From JANQOZ01 sp045106555 (GTDB taxonomy: Bacteria; Pseudomonadota; Gammaproteobacteria; Xanthomonadales; SZUA-38), in contig JBGCET010000044.1 in assembly GCA_045106555.1 (NCBI GenBank), positions 3,232-67,231 of the forward strand: 64,000 bases of DNA, in the 5' to 3' direction. This document shows positions 41,139 through 50,300 of this stretch, piece by piece (positions within the stretch are counted from its first letter, which is position 1; every line of letters begins with the position of its first letter). The position numbers were made by a program, and so were the translations under genes. The notes beneath the pieces are model-generated. The model did no database searches and was not told the DNA's origin. It saw only the letters and a program-made list of their open reading frames with translations.

Positions 41139-42224
41139 ATGGTCAAACCGGTGCCCACAAAGACTCCACTATTTTCAGCCCATCAGCAGCTCGATGGTCG
41201 AATGGTCGACTTCGGCGGCTGGCAACTGCCCGTACATTACGGTTCTCAGGTCGAAGAACACCATGCGGTGAGGAAAAGCGCCGGAATGTTCGACGTTTCC
41301 CACATGACGGTGGTGGACTTAACTGGCCCTGACTGTGGCGAGTTTCTCGCTTCGTTGCTGGCTAACAACGTGGCTAAGTTGGCCGAACCAGGGCGTGCGC
41401 TCTACACCTGCATGTTGAATCCTGAAGGTGGCATTATCGATGACCTCATCGTTTATGCCAGGGTCGGCAATGAGTTTCGACTGGTCGTGAACGCGGCAAC
41501 TCGGGCTAACGACTTGGCGTGGATTAATAAACAGGCCAAGGCTTACCGCGTTGACGTCTTGGAGAGGCCGGAAATCGCTATGATTGCCGCCCAAGGTCCG
41601 AATGCCAGAGCAGTAGTCCACGATCTGCTGGATGGGTCAATTCGGGACGACGTTTCAAGTCTGCGAAGATTTCGGGCCTATGACACGCCCGAGCTGTTTA
41701 TCGCGCGGACTGGATACACCGGCGAAGACGGATTCGAAATATTGATCGATGCCTCAGAGGCGGCGAGCTGGTGGCAGCAACTGCTGGATGCTGGGATTAT
41801 CCCCTGTGGCCTGGGTGCGAGAGACACACTGAGGCTGGAAGCCGGACTCAATCTTTACGGCCAAGACATGACGGTGACAACATCGCCGGCAGAATCCAAC
41901 CTGCAATGGACGGTGGATTTTTCCGGGGATAGGGACTTCATTGGCCGGGCTGCCCTGGTTGAGCAAATGGAAGCGGGTGTTGAGCGCCAGTTGGTCGGTT
42001 TGGTTCTTGAGGGCCGAGGCGTTTTAAGGCACGGTCAAAGTGTAATTACTGACGAGGGTGAGGGCGAGGTCACCAGTGGCACCTTCTCGCCAACGTTAAA
42101 GCAGTCGGTGGCTCTGGCGAGGGTCCCGGCAGGAAAGCGTCAGCAGGTGATGGTGGACATTCGCGGCAAACACGTCCCAGCGCGGGTTGTGCAGCCACCG
42201 TTTGTCAAAGCCGGCAACCACTGA
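41139..42224 (+). CDS. gcvT: glycine cleavage system T protein (aminomethyltransferase)
   Basis: About 361 residues. Aminomethyltransferase motifs are MVDFGGWQLPVHYGSQVEEHH, RKSAGMFDVSHM, TGYTGEDGFEI and LGARDTLRLEAGLNLYGQD. It transfers the aminomethyl carbon to tetrahydrofolate in glycine breakdown. ATG 41139 is chosen; a TATGAT hexamer at 41119 or so, 16 nt upstream, looks like a -10. gcvH and gcvPA follow on the same strand with short gaps, forming a gcvT-gcvH-gcvPA operon. Confidence 0.95.
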   Translation: MVKPVPTKTPLFSAHQQLDGRMVDFGGWQLPVHYGSQVEEHHAVRKSAGMFDVSHMTVVDLTGPDCGEFLASLLANNVAKLAEPGRALYTCMLNPEGGIIDDLIVYARVGNEFRLVVNAATRANDLAWINKQAKAYRVDVLERPEIAMIAAQGPNARAVVHDLLDGSIRDDVSSLRRFRAYDTPELFIARTGYTGEDGFEILIDASEAASWWQQLLDAGIIPCGLGARDTLRLEAGLNLYGQDMTVTTSPAESNLQWTVDFSGDRDFIGRAALVEQMEAGVERQLVGLVLEGRGVLRHGQSVITDEGEGEVTSGTFSPTLKQSVALARVPAGKRQQVMVDIRGKHVPARVVQPPFVKAGNH

Positions 42225-42284
42225 CAGCCAGCAACTTGAAGCGGGCCAGTAAATGCTGGCCGTCGATTGATGGAGAAGAAGCTA

Positions 42285-42677
42285 ATGAGCGATATCCCGG
42301 GTGATTTGAAATTTATGGCCTCCCACGAATGGGCAAAAGTCGAACCCGACGGAATAATCCGTGTGGGCATCTCTGACCACGCCCAAGGCCTCCTGGGAGA
42401 CCTGGTTTACGTAGAGCTGCCGGAAGTTGGCGATGACTTGGAGCGGGAAGGCGGCAGCGCAGTGGTGGAGTCGGTGAAAGCAGCGTCTGACGTATATGCG
42501 CCGGTGTCGGGTGAGGTGGTCGCGGTGAACGAAACCCTGGTCGATTCCCCGGAAACCGTCAATGAGTCGCCCTATGAAGACGGTTGGTTGTTCACAATCA
42601 AACCCTCTGATGCGTCTGAGATGGATCTGCTGATGAGCGCCGATGCTTACGGTCAGTCGTTAGCCGACGACGACTGA
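42285..42677 (+). CDS. gcvH: glycine cleavage system H protein
   Basis: A 130-residue lipoyl-carrier protein. FMASHEWAKVE and ISDHAQGLLGDLVYVELP precede the lipoylation site VESVKAASDV (Lys), and NESPYEDGWLF follows. It shuttles the aminomethyl group from the P to the T protein. The start is ATG 42285 with GGAG 10 nt upstream; the six upstream in-frame residues (from 42267) lack similarity. Confidence 0.96.
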   Translation: MSDIPGDLKFMASHEWAKVEPDGIIRVGISDHAQGLLGDLVYVELPEVGDDLEREGGSAVVESVKAASDVYAPVSGEVVAVNETLVDSPETVNESPYEDGWLFTIKPSDASEMDLLMSADAYGQSLADDD

Positions 42678-42763
42678 TTTCGCTATTAAATTACGGCGAC
42701 TTCGGTCGCCGGTTATGACAAAACACTGCGCCACTGGTTGAGCGCAGGACACGGGTTCTTACC

Positions 42764-44122
42764 ATGCCTTTTATTCCCCATACTGAAGCCGACATCGAGC
42801 AGATGCTCAAAGCCATTGATGTTTCCAGCATCGATCAGCTGTTTGATGAGATACCCGACGCCCTGCGTATCGAGGGTCTGGATATCGCGGATGGCATGAA
42901 TGAAATGGCGGTAACTCGGCATATGAAAGCGCTGGCGGCCAAAGACGCAGACGTTAGTTGTTTTGCGGGTGCCGGGGCCTACGAACATCATATTCCTGCA
43001 GCCGTCTGGGAAATAACCACCCGAGGCGAGTTCTACAGCGCGTATACGCCGTACCAAGCTGAAGCCAGTCAGGGAACCTTGCAGGTCATCTACGAGTATC
43101 AGTCCATGATGGCTGCGCTGCTGGACATGGAAGTGTCTAATGCCTCGCTTTATGACGGCGCTTCAGGCTTGGCGGAGGCCGTGTTGATGGCGCTGCGGGC
43201 GAACCGAAAATCCCGCTCCCGGCGCGTGTTGGTGCCTGAAAGCGTGCATCCCATTTATCGCCAGGTTCTGAGCAATCTGGTGTCAGCCCAAGAAATCGTC
43301 ATCGAAACGCTATCGATGGATGCTGCAACCGGGAAAACACACGTTGATGAACTGCTCCAGCGAGTTGATGAGGATATTGCTGCAGTCGTGATTCCGCAGC
43401 CCAATTTCTTCGGCGTGTTGGAAGATGTTGATGCATTGACGGATGCGGCGGCCGGCGCCGGCGCATTGAGTGTTGCAGTGGTCAATCCGATGGCCATGTC
43501 GGTTCTTAAACCGCCAGGTCAGTGGGGTGAGAAAGGTGCTGATATCGCTTGTGGCGAGGGCCAGCCGCTGGGTGTGCCGCTGTCTTCTGGCGGGCCGTAT
43601 TTTGGGTTTCTCTGTTGTCGCCAATCTTTGGTCCGGCAAATGCCGGGCCGACTGGTGGGGCGAACCACTGATCTGGATGGAAACCCAGGGTTCGCCCTGA
43701 CTTTGCAGGCCCGGGAGCAACATATCCGCCGGGCCAAAGCCACCTCTAATATCTGCACTAACCAGGGTCTGCTGGTAACGGCGGCCACCATCTATCTGTC
43801 GTTGATGGGTGCCTCGGGGTTGGAAAAAGTGGCAGCGGCCAGTCATCGCAATACCCGTGCTCTGGTGGCCAAGTTGTGTGCTATCGACGGCGTCACTCAG
43901 GTTTACAGCGGCCCTTATTTTCACGAGTGCGCTGTGCGTTTGCCAGTGCCAGCAGCTGAGGTGATTGAGTCTTTGGCTGAGCAGCGAATTGTGCCTGGGT
44001 TTGATCTCTCATCACTGGGAGCCGGTCAGGATAACGATTTGCTGGTATGCGTCACCGAGACCAAAACCGAAGACGATATTGATCGTTTCGTCTCCGCGAT
44101 GGAAAGCGTGCTTCAAAGTTAA
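42764..44122 (+). CDS. gcvPA: glycine dehydrogenase (decarboxylating) subunit 1
   Basis: A 452-residue N-terminal-half P protein of the split type. Motifs are CFAGAGAYEHHIPAAVWE, FYSAYTPYQAEASQGTLQ, SNASLYDGASGLAEA and KATSNICTNQGL. Split P proteins need subunit 2 (GcvPB), which carries the PLP lysine. That gene normally follows directly, but here the strand switches and no gcvPB lies in the rest of the window. The partner must be elsewhere, or glycine cleavage is incomplete. Confidence 0.93.
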   Translation: MPFIPHTEADIEQMLKAIDVSSIDQLFDEIPDALRIEGLDIADGMNEMAVTRHMKALAAKDADVSCFAGAGAYEHHIPAAVWEITTRGEFYSAYTPYQAEASQGTLQVIYEYQSMMAALLDMEVSNASLYDGASGLAEAVLMALRANRKSRSRRVLVPESVHPIYRQVLSNLVSAQEIVIETLSMDAATGKTHVDELLQRVDEDIAAVVIPQPNFFGVLEDVDALTDAAAGAGALSVAVVNPMAMSVLKPPGQWGEKGADIACGEGQPLGVPLSSGGPYFGFLCCRQSLVRQMPGRLVGRTTDLDGNPGFALTLQAREQHIRRAKATSNICTNQGLLVTAATIYLSLMGASGLEKVAAASHRNTRALVAKLCAIDGVTQVYSGPYFHECAVRLPVPAAEVIESLAEQRIVPGFDLSSLGAGQDNDLLVCVTETKTEDDIDRFVSAMESVLQS

Positions 44123-44418
44123 TCCAACACCAGGGCTGGGTATCTCCATGGCGGCGCGTGAGGCTGGCGAATAGCGATCATTGCTTGGTGAATTCTATTC
44201 CGAAGACGCCAAGGCCTATCAGCGGGTGCCAGTACAAGACGGGCCATGAGATCAGGGAATGCTTGTTGGGTTACATCTTCCAGCAGAACCTGCACAACCG
44301 TGTATCCACCTCCGGAGTAACGGAATCTTTCGACCAGGACATTGATCAACCGATACGGTAAAGGTGTTTGACGGAGAAGCGCTGTCCAATATTTGCATCG
44401 CTGTTGGGATTTCGGCAT
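44119..44418 (-). CDS. small hypothetical protein
   Basis: A 99-residue ORF from ATG 44418. It lies 7 bp after the DUF2007 gene on the same strand and overlaps the gcvPA stop by 4 bp at its own end. It is basic and Pro/Arg-rich (LRQTPLPYRLINVLVERF, PADRPWRLRNRIHQAM), with no known domain, no signal peptide and no clear ribosome-binding site. It fills an otherwise empty gap, which is the main argument for it. Confidence 0.35.
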   Translation of the reverse strand: MPKSQQRCKYWTALLRQTPLPYRLINVLVERFRYSGGGYTVVQVLLEDVTQQAFPDLMARLVLAPADRPWRLRNRIHQAMIAIRQPHAPPWRYPALVLD

Positions 44419-44425
44419 CGGTTCA

Positions 44426-44707
44426 TCAGACTGGAACACCTGCCAAGTCATCGCCTGCAGCATCTTCCTCGTTTTCCTGTTGTGCCACGAATTCCTGGCG
44501 CTCTTTTTCGAAATCGGAAACGATTTTGCGGGCATCGTCTTCGTCGCTGTCGGCGACGACAACCTGTATCAGGCCGCCGGCCGGTAATTCTCCCATGGCG
44601 CCGGCCAGGAATTCGCCGTTGATGAAGGCGCGATAGCCCGCGTTCTCCAAGATCGATTTCACCAGGTTGGCATCAATAATGTGGTCCGCGTGATAGACAA
44701 TTTTCAT
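44426..44707 (-). CDS. DUF2007-type putative signal-transducing protein
   Basis: A 93-residue protein with the DUF2007 pattern: MKIVYHADHIIDANLVKSIL, ENAGYRAFINGEFLAGAMGE and VVVADSDEDDARKIVSDFE, then an acidic tail. Members are small cytoplasmic proteins of unknown role, usually annotated as putative signal transducers. It is divergent from tyrS. Confidence 0.8.
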   Translation of the reverse strand: MKIVYHADHIIDANLVKSILENAGYRAFINGEFLAGAMGELPAGGLIQVVVADSDEDDARKIVSDFEKERQEFVAQQENEEDAAGDDLAGVPV

Positions 44708-44856
44708 AGGAAGTGCCGTTGTCGTATTCAGGAAAGGGTAACGGGTTTTGACCCCCGGTGCCGCTGATTGTTTTGACCATCGCGCGGCAGATGGTTCCCA
44801 GTCCTGACCAAATGGGCTATCGTCCTCGCTTCAATTTTTCACAGAATTCGTGTCCG

Positions 44857-46059
44857 ATGGAAAACGTTCAACAAGCCATGGCCCTGCTGGAGCGAGGCGC
44901 AGACGAGATTATTAAGCGGGAGGAGCTTGTTGAGCGGCTTAAGCTGGACCGGCCGCTACGGGTCAAAGTGGGTTTTGACCCAACCGCCCCCGATTTGCAT
45001 CTGGGGCATACCGTCATCATGAACAAGATGCGTCAGTTTCAGGAAATGGGTCACACCGTCATTTTCCTGATCGGCGATTTCACTGCCATGATCGGTGACC
45101 CCAGCGGCCGTAACGCCACCCGTCCGCCGCTGTCGCCGGAGCAAATTAAAGAAAACTCAGAAACGTACGCTGAGCAGGTGTTCAAAATTCTGGATCGCGA
45201 ACAAACCGAGCTGCGCTTTAACTCTGAGTGGCTGGGCAAAATGGACGCGTCTGACATGATTCGCCTGGCCTCACGCTACACAGTGGCGCGAATGCTGGAG
45301 CGCGATGACTTTTCCAAACGCTTCAAAGCCGAACAACCCATTTCCATCCATGAGTTTTTGTATCCGTTGGCCCAGGGCTACGATTCGGTGGCGCTGAAAA
45401 CCGATGTAGAGATGGGCGGTACGGACCAAACCTTCAATTTGTTGGTGGGTCGCACCCTGCAGCAACAGCACGGCCAGGCGCCGCAAAGCATTCTGACCGT
45501 GCCATTGCTGGAAGGGCTGGATGGCGTGCAGAAAATGTCCAAATCGCTAGACAACTACATTGGCATTGATGAGCCGCCCAACGAAATATTTGGCAAGGTG
45601 ATGTCGGTATCAGACACCTTAATGTGGCGTTATTTCGAACTGGTGAGCTTTGCCACCAATGATGAAATTGACGCCCACCGTAAATCGGTGGAGGCCGGCG
45701 CGAACCCGCGAGATATCAAATTCCAGTTGGCCCAGGAACTGGTCAGCCGTTTCCACGGAGAGCAGGCCGGTGAGGCCGCACAACGCGCGTTCATTGAGCG
45801 GTTTCAGAAAGACCGGCTCCCAGACGATCTGCCGGAAGTGACGGTATCCTGTCCCGACAGCGGCGAGCTGGCTTTGCCCAATCTCCTCAAAGAGGCCGGA
45901 CTTACCCCCAGTACCTCGGAAGCTCATCGCATGCTCAAGCAGGGTGCAGTTCGGATTGACCAGGAACGAGTGAGTGATCCAAAGCTGATGCTCAAGTGCG
46001 GTTCCCAGTTGGTGCTCCAAGTTGGCAAACGTCGATTTGCCAAGGTGACGCTCAGCTAG
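44857..46059 (+). CDS. tyrS: tyrosyl-tRNA synthetase
   Basis: A 400-residue class Ic synthetase of the TyrZ-like branch. The HIGH motif appears as PDLHLGHTV and the KMSKS motif as QKMSKSLDN. A C-terminal S4 RNA-binding domain (SEAHRMLKQGAVRID) is present. It charges tRNA-Tyr. The start ATG 44857 (MENVQQAMALLERG) matches the family; the open frame from 44758 is not conserved. No T-box element is visible, as expected for this phylum. Confidence 0.96.
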   Translation: MENVQQAMALLERGADEIIKREELVERLKLDRPLRVKVGFDPTAPDLHLGHTVIMNKMRQFQEMGHTVIFLIGDFTAMIGDPSGRNATRPPLSPEQIKENSETYAEQVFKILDREQTELRFNSEWLGKMDASDMIRLASRYTVARMLERDDFSKRFKAEQPISIHEFLYPLAQGYDSVALKTDVEMGGTDQTFNLLVGRTLQQQHGQAPQSILTVPLLEGLDGVQKMSKSLDNYIGIDEPPNEIFGKVMSVSDTLMWRYFELVSFATNDEIDAHRKSVEAGANPRDIKFQLAQELVSRFHGEQAGEAAQRAFIERFQKDRLPDDLPEVTVSCPDSGELALPNLLKEAGLTPSTSEAHRMLKQGAVRIDQERVSDPKLMLKCGSQLVLQVGKRRFAKVTLS

Positions 46060-46081
46060 TGACTCAGAGAACTACCTACTA

Positions 46082-46600
46082 GTGGATGAATACGTCAGCG
46101 ATCCGGCCACCGCCCGCAAGGTTGATCACATCGACTGGTCGCGCTGGGAGGCCAAAGACCCGGCCACCCTCTTATTTGTGGTGCGCGACGGACAGATCCT
46201 GCTGATTCGAAAAAAACGCGGCCTGGGCGCAGGCAAGATTAACGGCCCCGGCGGCAAGCTGGATCCAGGCGAAACGCCGGAGGCCTGCGCGATCCGCGAA
46301 TGTCAGGAGGAGCTACATATCACGCCCCTTGAGCCGCAATATGTGGGTCAGCACCTGTTTCAGTTTGTTGACGGATACTCCATTCATGTTTGGGTGTACA
46401 TGTGTTCGGGCTACGAGGGTGAGGCGACAGAAACTGACGAGGCCATCCCGCTGTGGTTCCCGCTGGACGAGATTCCCTATGACGAAATGTGGGAGGACGA
46501 TCGCCTTTGGCTACCGCTGATGCTTGACGGGAAGTCATTTCTTGCCCGCTATATTTTTGACGATGACGCCATGGTGGACCACCACATCGAACTGGTGTGA
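46082..46600 (+). CDS. MTH1-like Nudix hydrolase (8-oxo-dGTP sanitising type)
   Basis: A 172-residue Nudix protein. The box reads GPGGKLDPGETPEACAIREC followed by QEELHI, and the C-terminal EIPYDEMWEDDRLWLPLMLD resembles the substrate-recognition helix of MTH1/NUDT1 rather than MutT. The start is GTG 46082. Oxidised nucleotide hydrolysis is the likely role, though substrate preference is not certain from sequence. tyrS ends 22 bp upstream. Confidence 0.85.
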   Translation: MDEYVSDPATARKVDHIDWSRWEAKDPATLLFVVRDGQILLIRKKRGLGAGKINGPGGKLDPGETPEACAIRECQEELHITPLEPQYVGQHLFQFVDGYSIHVWVYMCSGYEGEATETDEAIPLWFPLDEIPYDEMWEDDRLWLPLMLDGKSFLARYIFDDDAMVDHHIELV

Positions 46601-46638
46601 CGTAGACTGGTATTCCCGCAGCAGGTGATGAGCGGCAT

Positions 46639-47175
46639 ATGGTTGACACAACACTCCGCACAGCAACGAGGGATGATAGCGAATCCATCAATGCCCTGAT
46701 CCGATGCGCCACGCTAGCCTTGGGCGGCAATGACTATTCCGAGGCACAGCTAGATGGGGCGCTGGAAAGTGTACTTTCACTGGACGAAAGCCTGATTGAT
46801 GACGGCACCTACCACGTGATTCTTGAGGGTGATGCCATAGTGGCCTGCGGCGGCTGGAGCGCACGCAAAACCTCGCTGAGAGGCAAAGCTCTGAGCGGTG
46901 ACCAAGCACTGGATCCAGCCCGGGAAGCCGCCCAGCTTCGTGCCTTCTTCGTCGATCCCGATCGCGCCCGACAGGGCCTGGCCAGCCGCCTGCTCCACCA
47001 CTGCGAAGACCAGGCCCGCGCCGCCGGATTCAGTGCCATGGAAACCGGCGCCACCATGCCCGGCGTGCGCCTCTACCGGTCCCACGGCTACCGCGGCGCC
47101 ATGACCCTGGAACACGCCATGCCCAACGGCGAAAAACTTAGGCTCTCCCCGATGCACAAAAGCCTGACAGACTAG
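46639..47175 (+). CDS. GNAT-family N-acetyltransferase
   Basis: A 178-residue GNAT protein: LRTATRDDSESINALIRC at the N-terminus, acetyl-CoA motif A as LRAFFVDPDRARQGLASRLL, and motif B as ARAAGFSAMETGATMPGVRL. The acceptor substrate is unknown. The gene ends 55 bp before hairpin D. RBS-like GCAGGTGATGAG lies about 10 nt before ATG 46639. Confidence 0.88.
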   Translation: MVDTTLRTATRDDSESINALIRCATLALGGNDYSEAQLDGALESVLSLDESLIDDGTYHVILEGDAIVACGGWSARKTSLRGKALSGDQALDPAREAAQLRAFFVDPDRARQGLASRLLHHCEDQARAAGFSAMETGATMPGVRLYRSHGYRGAMTLEHAMPNGEKLRLSPMHKSLTD

Positions 47176-47230
47176 CCGCCTGCCTCCCGAAACACCCAAC
47201 TTCACAAAGCCGAGAACAAACCCCGATAGA

Positions 47231-47321
47231 GAGAATCGCGCCGAGCGACAGGCCTTTCATCGGAATAAAGCGGACCGCAGGGAGCCATCCGATGAAAGGC
47301 CTGTCGCTCGGCGCGATTCTC
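47231..47321 (+). repeat. conserved-loop hairpin, copy D
   Basis: A perfect 34-bp inverted repeat (47231-47264 against 47288-47321) encloses the 23-nt loop 47265-47287, core AAGCGGACCGCAGGGAG, the same subtype as copy B. CCCCGAT occurs just outside both ends (47221-47227 and 47331-47337), possibly a target duplication, although it is short. No T-tract follows. It fills the gap between the GNAT gene and lhr. Confidence 0.9.
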
Positions 47322-47375
47322 GGCCCAGCACCCCGATTCTCACCTTTTGAGAAACCCCACTGATATACCTGCCAG

Positions 47376-50300
47376 ATGGACTGGCAACACTTTCACCCCC
47401 AGGTTAAAGCCTGGTTCACCCAAACCTACCCGGCCCCCACACCCGCTCAAGCCCAGGCCTGGCCGCTCATTAAGCAACGCCAAAATGTTCTGATTGCCGC
47501 CCCCACTGGCTCAGGCAAAACTCTGGCGGCTTTCCTGGCCTGTATCGATGATCTGGCCCAGGATTCCCAGGCCGGCGGACTGAGTGAGGGGGTGCAGGTG
47601 CTTTATGTGTCGCCACTAAAGGCATTGTCTGGCGATATATCGGTCAACCTGGAAGCACCCTTGGCGGCCATTAGTCAACGTCTCACCCTGGGTGAACCGG
47701 TGCGCGCGGGCGTGCGCACTGGAGACACGCCGGTCAGCGAGCGGGAAAAAATGAAGCGCCGCCCGCCCCACATTTTGGTCACCACTCCCGAATCGCTATT
47801 TATCCTGCTGACCAGTGAATCCGGCCGCCGTATGCTGGGCTCAGTAAAGCAAATCATTGTGGATGAAATCCATGCGCTGGCGGGCTCAAAGCGAGGTGCC
47901 CATATGCTGCTATCGCTGGCCAGGCTAGACGCGTTGACGCCTCGGCCGGCGGTGCGTATTGGCCTGTCCGCTACGCAAAAGCCCATTGAGTCCATGACCC
48001 AGTTTCTTTGCCATGGCCGGCCCTGTTCGGTGGTGGACGCCGGTCATCAACGCCGTCGCCAGCTGGACCTGTGGGCTCCGCCGTCACCATTGACGGCCAT
48101 TATGTCCAACGAGGTGTGGGAAGAGGTCTACGACCACCTGGCGGAACTGATTCAGCGTCATAAAACCACCCTGATTTTTGTCAACACCCGACGCTTGGCA
48201 GAACGGGCTACCCGTCATCTGGCGGAGAGGCTGGGCGAGGACGAAGGCGGCGATCGGGTGATGGCCCACCACGGCTCTTTAGCCAAAGAACATCGGCACA
48301 GTGCGGAGCAGCGCCTCAAGGCCGGAGAACTCAAAGCCATGGTGGCCACGGCGTCCTTGGAGTTGGGTATTGATATCGGTGATGTTGATCTGGTGTGCCA
48401 GCTATCCAGCCCGGGATCCATCGCGTCTTTTGTGCAGCGAGTCGGGCGCTCCGGCCACGCCGTAGGTGCGGTTCCCAAAGGCGTGTTGTTTCCGCTGTCG
48501 TTGGATGACCTGGCGGAGTGTTCGGCGCTGATGCACAGCGTCAATCACGGTGAGCTGGACAAGATTCGTATTCCGAACCATCCGCTGGACGTGTTGGCCC
48601 AGCACGTGGTGGCGGAAACGGCGGCTCGGGAGTGGCAGGCCGACGATTTGTACGACTGCCTGACCCACTGTTGCAGCTATGCAGATTTATCCCGGGAAGG
48701 TTTTGAACGCGTGCTGCAAATGTTGGCCGATGGCTACTCGACGCGCCGCGGGCGCCAGGGCGCGTATCTTCACTACGACCGGGTACACGGAGCGCTGCGA
48801 CCCCGCCGCGGCGCTCGCCTCACCGCGTTAACGAATGCGGGCACTATCCCCGATCTGTTTGATTACCAGGTGGTGCTGCGGCCAGCGGATATTCCGGTAG
48901 GCACACTGAACGAAGACTTTGCTTTTGACAGTATGCCCGGAGATATTTTTCAGCTGGGCAACACGTCTTATCGAATTTTGAAGGTGCAAACCGGAAAAGT
49001 GTTTGTGGAAGACGCCCACGGACTTCCTCCTACCGTGCCCTTTTGGTTTGGCGAGATGCCGGGTCGAACCGATGAGCTGTCCGACGCGGTATCGCAAATG
49101 CGCCAACGGGCCAATGAATTCCTGGCTGTTGGCGATCCGTCGGCGTTGAAGCAGTGGCTGATGTCAGCGGTGAGTTTGGATGAGTCGCCGGCGGCTCAGC
49201 TTACCGACTATCTGGATAAATCTCATGCCGCGTTAGGGCTGCTCCCCAACCACAGCACGATGATGCTAGAACGATTTTTTGATGAAGTGGGTGATATGCA
49301 TTTGGTTATTCACTCCACCTTTGGCTCAAGACTCAATCGCGCCTTGGGCTTGGCGCTGCGAAAAAAATTCTGTCGTAAGTTCAATTTTGAGCTGCAGGCC
49401 TCTGCCGTGGAAGACGCCCTGATTTTGTCGCTGGGCCCGACTCACAGCTTCGATATGGCCGAGGTGCTGGGCTACTTAAAGGCTGACTCGGTGCGCGATG
49501 TGCTGATTCAGGCCTTGCTGGATTCACCCATGTTTCCCACGCACTGGCGCTGGAATGCGTGTATTGCACTGGCGGTGAAGCGGATGTTTGGGGGCAAGAA
49601 GCGCCCGCCCCAGTTTCAGCGCAACGATGCGGAAGATTTGATGGCGGTGGTTTTTCCGGACCAGCTGGCCTGTGCAGAAAATTTGGCCGGAGCGCGGGAG
49701 GTTCCCGATCACCCTTTGGTTGACCAGACTTTGGACGATTGCCTTACCGACGTGATGGACGTCGACGGATTAAAAGCGCTGCTGACTGCGGTTAGTCAGG
49801 GCGACATTGGGGTTGAATGCCGGGAGCTGATTCACCCCTCGCCCCTGACCGAAGCGGTGCTCAACGCCAAGCCCTATGCCTTTTTGGATGACGGCGAAGC
49901 GGAAGATCGGCGCACCCGTGCGGTGCGCACCCGGCCGGATTTGACGGTGGCTGACGCTGCCAACCTGAGTCGCCTGGATCCCAAAGCCATAGCGCGAGTT
50001 TTGCAAGAGGTGCAGCCAAAGGTGCGTGACAGCGATGAGCTGCATGATCTTTTGCTAGTTGGCGGTGTGCTCAACCATACCCAGCTGCAGGCTGTGGATG
50101 GCGCTGTTTGGGCTGACCAATTGTTCAATGCCCAGCGCGCGATGCCTTTCCAGGCTGGCAACCACACGTTGTGGGTGGCGCGGGAGCGGTTGGCAGAGGT
50201 GTGCGCAGCCTATGGGCTGGAAAACCCTGTTCTAACGCCATTGGATGTGTTGCCCAGTGCGGACGATGGCCGGGTGAATGTGATGCGTAGCGCCCTGGAG

